This document shows positions 1 to 4,273 of a stretch of DNA of 6,543 nucleotides, piece by piece (the stretch's first letter is position 1; every line of letters begins with the position of its first letter). The notes below the pieces were generated by a model. It was not told the DNA's origin, searched no databases, and worked only from the letters and a program-made list of their open reading frames with translations. The stretch spans positions 1-6,543 of the forward strand of contig JASHXN010000171.1 of assembly GCA_030043505.1 (NCBI GenBank), written 5' to 3'. Origin of the DNA: Thermoplasmata archaeon (GTDB lineage: Archaea; Thermoplasmatota; Thermoplasmata; UBA184). The position numbers and the translations under genes are program-made.

Positions 1-252
1 GCGATCGCGAAGTACGGCAGCCTCGACTACTGGGAGAGCGGCATGGACCTGTGCCTGTCGCGCGACCTCTTCGAGAGCTTCTTCCTCTACCAGGACCGCC
101 TCTCCCGCGAGTTCGAGTGGATGGGGCGGGAGTACGACTTCGCCGTCGTCGACGCGAACCGGGCCCCCGAGCAGGTCCACGAGGACGTCCTCGCGCTGGT
201 CGCCCCGCTGTACGGCCCCCGCGGGGCGGTCCGCCGCCGGGCGGGACGCTAG
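1..252 (+). CDS. C-terminal end of a thymidylate-kinase-like P-loop kinase (partial)
   Basis: The frame is open from the first base of the window, so the gene starts to the left; 83 residues and a TAG stop are visible. The segment starting near residue 9 (DYWESGMDLCLSRDLFESF) followed by an YQDRL helix and a short VVDANR strand resembles the C-terminal part of thymidylate-kinase-like proteins (COG0125 type), where the DYWESGMD stretch and the final strand recur. Such kinases move a phosphate from ATP to a nucleotide, or in relatives to another phosphate acceptor. The P-loop and substrate-binding residues lie outside the window, so activity cannot be judged. The tail is Arg- and Gly-rich and probably disordered. 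The gene converges on the SixA-like gene and overlaps it by 4 bases. A PPK2-like polyphosphate kinase is the main alternative. The reading frame is certain, the family moderately so. Confidence 0.65.
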   Translation, partial: AIAKYGSLDYWESGMDLCLSRDLFESFFLYQDRLSREFEWMGREYDFAVVDANRAPEQVHEDVLALVAPLYGPRGAVRRRAGR

Positions 253-785
253 GCGTCCCGCTTCGACAGCTGCTTGCGGGTGAACAGCCAGAGCAACTTG
301 CCCGCCCCCGGGCGGATCTTGCCCGGGAACTCGAGGCAGGCGGCGCCGCCCCGGGTCAGATGGACGACGTTCACGCCGTCCCCGACGAGCGCCATTCCGA
401 CGAACTCGGCGAGCGTCGGCTCGTGGCCGACGAGGACGACCTCCTCGCCCGGCTTCGTCGAGCGGCGCAGGCGGTCAAAGATCGGGTCCGGCAGGTTCCC
501 GGGGGCGAGCTCGGCCCACGTCTCCAGGCGGGGGACGGAGGTGAGCGCCCCGGCGACGATCTCGGCGGTCTTCGCGGCCCGGTCGGCGGCGCTCGTCACC
601 AGGCGGTCGACCGGCGCGGCGATGCGGGCCAGGCCCCGGGCGGCGCGGCGGGTCTGGCTCCGACCCTTCGAGGTGAGAGGTCGCCGATCGTCGTTCGGCC
701 ACCGGGCCGGGTCCCGGGGCTCGGCCGGTCCGTGACGGACCACCACGATCCGCGTGACGGGGGGCGCAGGAGGAGTCCGGTGCAT
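249..785 (-). CDS. SixA-type phosphohistidine phosphatase (histidine phosphatase superfamily)
   Basis: The 178-residue protein has the histidine phosphatase superfamily layout in its short SixA form. The N-terminal strand IVVVRHG (13-19) holds the predicted nucleophile His18 next to Arg17. A DRRPLT loop follows at 33-38. SAADRAAKTAE (65-75) supplies the second conserved Arg (Arg69), Glu92 sits in WAELAPG, and VGHEPTLAEF (119-128) supplies the second catalytic His121. The end, KLLWLFTRKQL, is also typical of SixA. Known members remove phosphate from phosphohistidine or from small phosphorylated molecules; the substrate here is unknown. The protein is cytoplasmic, with no signal peptide or membrane segment. 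The ATG at 785 is the only good start before RHG; no close Shine-Dalgarno is seen, and a TTTTA box at 823-827 would give a leader of about 12 bases. It lies downstream of the PhoU-like gene on the same strand. The superfamily assignment is firm; the SixA subfamily is likely. Confidence 0.88.
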   Translation of the reverse strand: MHRTPPAPPVTRIVVVRHGPAEPRDPARWPNDDRRPLTSKGRSQTRRAARGLARIAAPVDRLVTSAADRAAKTAEIVAGALTSVPRLETWAELAPGNLPDPIFDRLRRSTKPGEEVVLVGHEPTLAEFVGMALVGDGVNVVHLTRGGAACLEFPGKIRPGAGKLLWLFTRKQLSKRDA

Positions 786-823
786 GGAAACTCGCGGGAA
801 CCGCTCACCGGCGGGCGACGGGT

Positions 824-839
824 AAAAGGGCTTCGGCCC
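824..839 (-). terminator. Short hairpin plus T-run downstream of the PhoU-like gene
   Basis: Read on the minus strand, GGGC-CGAA-GCCC is a 4-bp GC stem with a 4-base loop, directly followed by TTTT (827-824). This lies about 65 bases after the PhoU-like stop. It could end that transcript, since archaeal termination favours U-runs. The same TTTTA (823-827) is also the only AT-rich candidate TATA element for the SixA-like gene, about 40 bases before its ATG, so the two roles compete. On the plus strand the loop reads C(TTCG)G, a very stable tetraloop. Confidence 0.35.
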
Positions 840-882
840 CGGGGTCCCGACTCCGTAAGACTATGGAGTCCGGGGCCCCGGA
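837..882. repeat. Imperfect GC-rich inverted repeat between phoU-like and sixA-like genes
   Basis: The arms GACTCC (849-854) and GGAGTC (865-870) pair perfectly around a 10-base loop. Outside them, one mismatch and one bulge are followed by further GC pairing between CCCCGGGG-like flanks. The structure would form in RNA from either strand. It lies inside the 117-base gap after the PhoU-like gene, so it may protect the 3' end or help termination. GC-rich DNA makes such pairing easier by chance, so the function is only inferred. Confidence 0.4.
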
Positions 883-902
883 CCCGGTCTCGGGCCCGCG
901 GC

Positions 903-1901
903 TTACGAGGCGACCGGAACGACCTCGTCCGTTCGGGCGGTACCCCGCCGCGGAACGATCGCCCGGTCGAAGAACGCCTGGGCGATGTCCTGGCTGTAGG
1001 CGACCGTCCGGCCGATCGCTTCGAGCGCTCGCCCGACGGCGGCGGCGCTCGCCGGGGACATCGAGCGGTCTCCGACGGCCGGCAGCAGCCGCTCGGCGAG
1101 CGTCCGTCCCGCGACCGCCAGCGCCTCGCCGACGTCCAGCAGCTCGTTCGCCTGCGAGCCGTCCGGGCTGGCGAGCACCTCCTCGAGGTGGTGGAGCGCC
1201 TGGTCGTGGAACTGCCGGAGCTCCGAGAGCAACGGGCCGGCCCCGTCCTGGCTCGCGAGCCGCCGTCCGGCTTCCCCGAGCGCGACCGCGTGGTCGCCGA
1301 TCCGCTCGAGGCTCCGCGCCACGGTGAACGCGACCGTCGTGGCGCGCGGGGACGGGTCGACCGCCGTCTCCGCGAGGGCCAGGATCCGCTCCAGGTACCA
1401 CGCCTCCCGGTCGATCTCGTCGTCCTTCCGGTCCCAGAGGTCCTCGTCCCCGAGCGGCAGCCCCCGCCAGCTCTCGACGGCGTCCCGGTGGAACTGCACG
1501 ACCTGCGCCCCGAGCCGGCGCACCAGCCGGTCGACCGACTCCGACGCGGGCGCGGGCGGGAGCGTGATCGTGAGCCGCCGCCGCTCCCCCGTGTCGAGCT
1601 GCGAGCCGCGGGTGCGGCGGGCGAACTCGCGGGCGACCTCGCACGTCCCGCGCGAGAGCGCCGGCGCTTCCACGACCTCGAGGATCCCGACGCCGCCGAG
1701 GTAGGCGGAGAGGAGCCGGCGGAACAGGTGCTCGGGGGGATCGTCCGGGTCGGCGACGACCCGGAGCGCGGGACCGGACCGGGGGTTCGGCTCGAACGCT
1801 ACCGGGGCGTCGGGGGTGGACGGGGGCGTGCGGGGGCTTCGGCCTGGGCGGACGGCTCCGGTCGGATGGGCCGACGTCCGGCCCTGGGTTCCTATCGACA
1901 T
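903..1901 (-). CDS. PhoU-like phosphate-signalling regulator without a recognisable AbrB N-terminus
   Basis: The 332-residue protein carries PhoU-type helical signatures. WDRKDDEIDREAWYLER (156-172) resembles the acidic E/D-x-x-x-D helix that binds metal clusters in PhoU. ARSLERIGDHAVALGE (195-210) is the hallmark R-x-x-E-R-x-x-D-H, and SQDIAQAFFDRAI (303-315) resembles the end of a PhoU helix. Residues 46-145 resemble the region joining the N-terminal SpoVT-AbrB-like domain to PhoU in archaeal homologues (AYLGGVGILEV near 66). The expected AbrB-like domain itself is absent: residues 1-45 are Pro/Ser/Arg-rich and look disordered. PhoU proteins restrain phosphate uptake and signalling, but no pst transporter or sensor kinase is in view. 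The ATG at 1901 is supported by a TATA box 28 bases upstream, implying a leaderless mRNA. The earlier ATG at 1909 meets a stop after five codons. PhoU-like is firm; the regulatory partner is unknown. Confidence 0.85.
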   Translation of the reverse strand: MSIGTQGRTSAHPTGAVRPGRSPRTPPSTPDAPVAFEPNPRSGPALRVVADPDDPPEHLFRRLLSAYLGGVGILEVVEAPALSRGTCEVAREFARRTRGSQLDTGERRRLTITLPPAPASESVDRLVRRLGAQVVQFHRDAVESWRGLPLGDEDLWDRKDDEIDREAWYLERILALAETAVDPSPRATTVAFTVARSLERIGDHAVALGEAGRRLASQDGAGPLLSELRQFHDQALHHLEEVLASPDGSQANELLDVGEALAVAGRTLAERLLPAVGDRSMSPASAAAVGRALEAIGRTVAYSQDIAQAFFDRAIVPRRGTARTDEVVPVAS

Positions 1902-1924
1902 ACGGCCATCTTAGGCCGAGGCGC

Positions 1925-1933
1925 AAATATATA
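1925..1933 (-). promoter_or_regulatory. TATA box of the PhoU-like gene (leaderless promoter)
   Basis: On the minus strand the element reads TATATATTT, inside an AT-rich patch that stands out sharply from the GC-rich surroundings. Its centre is about 28 bases before the A of the ATG at 1901. Archaeal transcription usually starts 25-28 bases downstream of the TATA centre, so the start site should fall at or within a base or two of the start codon. Confidence 0.75.
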
Positions 1934-1936
1934 GTC

Positions 1937-1957
1937 AATCGATTTAGAATATATTCT
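1937..1957. promoter_or_regulatory. Two adjacent palindromes upstream of the PhoU-like TATA box
   Basis: AATCGATT (1937-1944) and AGAATATATTCT (1946-1957) are perfect palindromes of 8 and 12 bases, separated by one base. They sit immediately upstream of the TATA box of the PhoU-like gene, where an activator or repressor dimer could bind. The second also contains TATA-like sequence on both strands and could serve as a second core promoter. A regulatory role is inferred from position and symmetry only. Confidence 0.4.
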
Positions 1958-1998
1958 TCACTATAGGCCACGGCGCCGACCGGCCCCGGACGCTCCGG

Positions 1999-2511
1999 TC
2001 AACGGACGCTCACGCGAGAGCGGGTCAGCAGCGGGACCCACATCATCTGCGGCGGGGTCCGGTCCTCCTGCCAGTAGATCGCGATCACCTCGCCCAGGTG
2101 GTGGGCTTGCTCGAACGACGCTTGGAAGAAGGCGTCTTCCAGCGTGTAGCGCCCCGGCATCCACGGAACCCGGACCCGGCCGTCGAGCCCGCGCTCCGTC
2201 AGGCGGTCCAGCAGGACGTCGACGGGCTCCCACACCCTGCGACGATACGCGGCGAGCTGGGCGAACGATCCGATCTCCGCCGGCCGACGACCGGGCGCGT
2301 CGAACACCTCCCAACGCTTGCCGGCGGCGGCGACGAGCCACGCTTCGCGGACGTTGAGCACGTGCACGAGCGTGTCCTTCACGGACGGGTGGCCGGTCTC
2401 GCGGCGGGCGCTCGCGAACTTCCAGCCGAGCCGCCGGACGGACCGCTCGAAGGAGGCGAACGACCGCCGGTCGAACTCGGCGAGGCGTCGCACCGACCGG
2501 ACGCGGGACAT
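1999..2511 (-). CDS. DinB/YfiT-family putative metal-dependent four-helix protein
   Basis: The protein has 170 residues from the ATG at 2511; a GTG at 2523 would add four (numbering below counts from that GTG). Two stretches mark the DinB-like fold: VKDTLVHVLNVREAWL (48-63) with His54 on one helix, and FEQAHHLGEVIAIYWQ (137-152) with His141 and His142 on another, followed by a P-P-x-M motif. DinB-like proteins are four-helix bundles that bind a metal through three His. Some transfer bacillithiol, mycothiol or other thiols; many have no known function. Here the residue four before His142 is Glu138, where many relatives have His, so the metal site may be H-E-H. I prefer the ATG at 2511 because a weak TTATC box lies 27 bases upstream; neither start has a clear Shine-Dalgarno. 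The gene lies 49 bases after the SDR gene and may share its transcript. The fold is likely; the substrate is unknown. Confidence 0.78.
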   Translation of the reverse strand: MSRVRSVRRLAEFDRRSFASFERSVRRLGWKFASARRETGHPSVKDTLVHVLNVREAWLVAAAGKRWEVFDAPGRRPAEIGSFAQLAAYRRRVWEPVDVLLDRLTERGLDGRVRVPWMPGRYTLEDAFFQASFEQAHHLGEVIAIYWQEDRTPPQMMWVPLLTRSRVSVR

Positions 2512-2526
2512 CGGGGGCCCCACGGT

Positions 2527-2545
2527 GCCCGTCCCGATAACGGGC
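2527..2545. repeat. Small hairpin and weak TATA-like box before the DinB-like gene
   Basis: GCCCGT (2527-2532) and ACGGGC (2540-2545) form a 6-bp stem with a 7-base loop in the short gap between the SDR stop and the DinB-like start. On the minus strand the same stretch holds GTTATC (2541-2536), a weak TATA candidate about 27 bases before the ATG at 2511. No U-run follows the stem, so a terminator is doubtful. It could equally be chance. Confidence 0.25.
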
Positions 2546-2560
2546 CGGCCGCGACGACCG

Positions 2561-3220
2561 CTACCGGGCGAGCTCGTTGATCTGACGCGTCGACAGCCAG
2601 CGGCTCGGCGCCTCGCGCCGGACCGCGTTCAGCATCGCCCGACCTAGGTTCACCGTCGTGGTCACCGACGAGGGGGCGACCGCCGCGACGAGCAGGACGA
2701 TCGGCAGCAGGAGCGTGTAGGCGATCCGGTAGCCCCGGGTGCCGGAGCGCTCGCCGTGCATCGCCCGGATCACCCCCGGCCGGAACATGTACGCCGCGCG
2801 GAACGGCATCCGGAGCAGCTCGTTCTCGGTCTCCCCCTTCACTCGGGCCCACATCGCCCGACCCGCCGGGTCCGTCCCCGCGCCCGAGACGTAGGTGAAC
2901 ACCATCGTTGGGTTCCGCTCGGCGAGAAGCCGGGCGACCGAGATCGTGAGGTCGAAGGTGACCCGCCGGTACTCCGCCTCGGAGCGACCGGCCGAGGAGA
3001 CTCCGAGGCAGAAGAAGCACGCATCGTAGCCGGAGAGCTGCTCGGCGACGGGACCGAGGTCGAACAGGTCCTCCCGCAGCAGCTCCGTCAACTTCGGGGA
3101 CGTCGCGCCGACCGACCGACGCGCCACCGAGAGGACCGCGGCGACGTCCGGCGCCTCGAGGCACTCGCGCAGCACTCCCTGGCCGACCATCCCGGTCGCG
3201 CCGAACAGTACGACCTTCAT
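2561..3220 (-). CDS. NAD(P)-binding atypical short-chain dehydrogenase/epimerase-like protein
   Basis: The 219-residue protein starts with a Rossmann nucleotide-binding motif, VVLFGATGMVGQGVL (3-17), the G-x-x-G-x-x-G form of atypical SDRs. YDACFFCLGVSS (65-76) is the fourth strand, next to the bound cofactor. TYVSGAGTD (109-117) and WARVKGETE (124-132) supply a Ser/Tyr-type active-site strand and the conserved Lys128 helix; RPGVI (147-151) follows the usual turn. A hydrophobic stretch (about 168-182) near the C-terminus may lie against the membrane or simply pack in the core. Such proteins are often annotated as nucleoside-diphosphate-sugar epimerase or NAD(P)H-binding protein; the substrate cannot be read from the sequence. 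The ATG at 3220 has an excellent Shine-Dalgarno 8 bases upstream and no TATA box, so the gene is probably translated from a transcript starting at the coiled-coil gene 58 bases upstream. The fold is firm; the reaction is unknown. Confidence 0.87.
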   Translation of the reverse strand: MKVVLFGATGMVGQGVLRECLEAPDVAAVLSVARRSVGATSPKLTELLREDLFDLGPVAEQLSGYDACFFCLGVSSAGRSEAEYRRVTFDLTISVARLLAERNPTMVFTYVSGAGTDPAGRAMWARVKGETENELLRMPFRAAYMFRPGVIRAMHGERSGTRGYRIAYTLLLPIVLLVAAVAPSSVTTTVNLGRAMLNAVRREAPSRWLSTRQINELAR

Positions 3221-3228
3221 CGGCGCGG

Positions 3229-3234
3229 CCTCCT
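3229..3234 (-). promoter_or_regulatory. Strong Shine-Dalgarno site of the SDR gene
   Basis: The minus strand reads AGGAGG, within GAGAGGAGG, with 8 bases before the ATG at 3220. It fixes the start of the SDR gene. It is the only clear full-length Shine-Dalgarno seen among the complete genes, which fits an internal operon gene translated from a long mRNA. Confidence 0.8.
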
Positions 3235-3278
3235 CTCCGGGTCGCCGGAGCTTCGCGCTCGGGCCCGGGAGGCTCCGG

Positions 3279-4127
3279 TCACGGGGAGGAGGCGGGCTTC
3301 CCCGAAGCCGTCGGCAACGGGCGCGAGTACTCTTCCAGGATCTCGCGCGCCGCCTCCTGGCGCGCCCGCAGCTTCGCCAGGAGCTCCCGTCCTTCCCGCT
3401 CGACCTCGGCGATGTCGCGGCTCAGCGCGTCGACCTGGGCCATCAACTCCGCCCGGCTCCGTCCCGCGGCGCGCATCTCGGCGACGGCGGCCCCGGCGGC
3501 CTCCAGGCTGGCGGGGATCTCCCCCTTGCGCTTGTCGCGTTCGCCGCGGACCTGATCCATCTCCTTGAGGATCTTGTCGATCTCGCCGCGGGCGGCGACG
3601 ATCGCCGCGTCCGCCTCCTGCCGCTGCTGGACGTGCTTGGCGGCGAGCTCCTTGCGGGCTTCGAACTCCTGGAGCGCCTTCGACTTCCGGCGGAGCTCCG
3701 CGATCAACGCGTTCTCCTCTTCGATCGGGAGCGCCCGCGTCTGCTGCCGCAGCTCCAGCTCGGCGATCTCCCGGCGGACCTGCTCCGGGTTCAACCGCTC
3801 GTTCCGGTCGAACGTGAGGACGAGCTCGCGGCGTCGGATCACCGCGTCTTCGAGCCCCTGCCGGGCCTTCTCGACCGACCGCCGGAGGTGCCCTAGCTGA
3901 CGTCCGAGCTCCCCGGATTCGTGGTACAGCCGCTCCGCGGCCGCCTGCGGTCCCTGGTGCTGGTCGTACAGCTCGTGCTGGCGGGACGAGAGGGCTCGGA
4001 CCTCGCCGAGGAGTTGGCGGCGTTGCCCCTGCAGCGCATCGAGCCGTGTCTCCAGCGCTCGAAGACGGTCGCGCTCCTCGCGCTCCGCCTTCCGCCACTG
4101 GTCGGAGAATCCGACGCCGTGGGCCAT
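3279..4127 (-). CDS. Archaeal coiled-coil protein (COG1340-like)
   Basis: The 282-residue protein is nearly all charged helix, rich in Glu, Arg, Gln, Lys, Ala and Leu with heptad-like spacing from about 10 to 265, broken near 57-62 (QHQGP) and 201-225 (GEIPASL, AAG). It contains no Cys. The centre, IAELELRQQTRALPIEEENA (121-140), then LIAELRRK, matches the pattern of the COG1340 family of archaeal coiled-coil proteins, in which a Thr-then-Glu-rich hinge separates two helical arms. Some members carry the misleading label phosphoserine phosphatase, but no HAD motif is present here. The cellular role is not established; a structural or scaffolding role is inference. The ATG at 4127 lies 28 bases after a TATTTA box, implying a leaderless mRNA that could continue into the SDR gene. 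The C-terminal tail (269-282) is Pro/Ser-rich. The family call is likely; a generic coiled coil is the fallback. Confidence 0.8.
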   Translation of the reverse strand: MAHGVGFSDQWRKAEREERDRLRALETRLDALQGQRRQLLGEVRALSSRQHELYDQHQGPQAAAERLYHESGELGRQLGHLRRSVEKARQGLEDAVIRRRELVLTFDRNERLNPEQVRREIAELELRQQTRALPIEEENALIAELRRKSKALQEFEARKELAAKHVQQRQEADAAIVAARGEIDKILKEMDQVRGERDKRKGEIPASLEAAGAAVAEMRAAGRSRAELMAQVDALSRDIAEVEREGRELLAKLRARQEAAREILEEYSRPLPTASGKPASSP

Positions 4128-4152
4128 CTCGCCCGCGACAGCGCGGGGGGTC

Positions 4153-4158
4153 TAAATA
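4153..4158 (-). promoter_or_regulatory. TATA box of the coiled-coil gene (leaderless promoter)
   Basis: The minus strand reads TATTTA (plus strand TAAATA), an AT island in GC-rich DNA. Its centre is about 28 bases before the ATG at 4127, the same geometry as at the PhoU-like gene. It lies in the divergent gap shared with the M13 peptidase gene and could be used in both directions, though a plus-strand start from it would leave a leader of about 90 bases. Confidence 0.65.
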
Positions 4159-4232
4159 GGGACCGACGCCGGGCGGGGAATTCGCACCCGCACGACGGCC
4201 GGCCGCGCCCACGTCGAGCGGGCGAGGGGCTC

Positions 4233-4238
4233 ATTATC
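4233..4238 (+). promoter_or_regulatory. Weak TATA-like element before the M13 peptidase gene
   Basis: CATTATC (4232-4238) is the only AT-containing stretch close to the peptidase start. Its centre lies about 39 bases before the ATG at 4274, which would leave a leader of about 12 bases. The rest of the 146-base divergent gap is GC-rich with no RNA gene or small ORF that I can support. Confidence 0.35.
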
Positions 4239-4273
4239 GCCGACGTCTCGCGCCCGACCGGGGGTCGAACAGG

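Noticed and set aside
51..1934. A 627-codon open frame on the plus strand across the kinase, SixA and PhoU-like genes.
   Set aside because: It crosses three well-supported genes and intergenic gaps, with an Arg/Pro/Gly-rich translation typical of GC-rich shadow frames.
805..1971. A 388-codon minus-strand frame overlapping the PhoU-like gene, starting inside the AT-rich island; considered as the source of a frameshifted N-terminal domain.
   Set aside because: Its first residues only translate the promoter DNA, the rest is Arg/Pro-rich, and no AbrB-like pattern is visible, so a frameshift is not supported.
1978..2000. Inverted repeat GACCGG/CCGGTC over the stop of the DinB-like gene, as a possible terminator.
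   Set aside because: The stem has only 6 bp, no T-run follows directly, and short GC palindromes are common by chance in this DNA.
4128..4273. A possible tRNA or small RNA in the divergent gap.
   Set aside because: No cloverleaf, conserved tRNA bases or strong hairpin is visible; only TATA-like promoter elements are supported.
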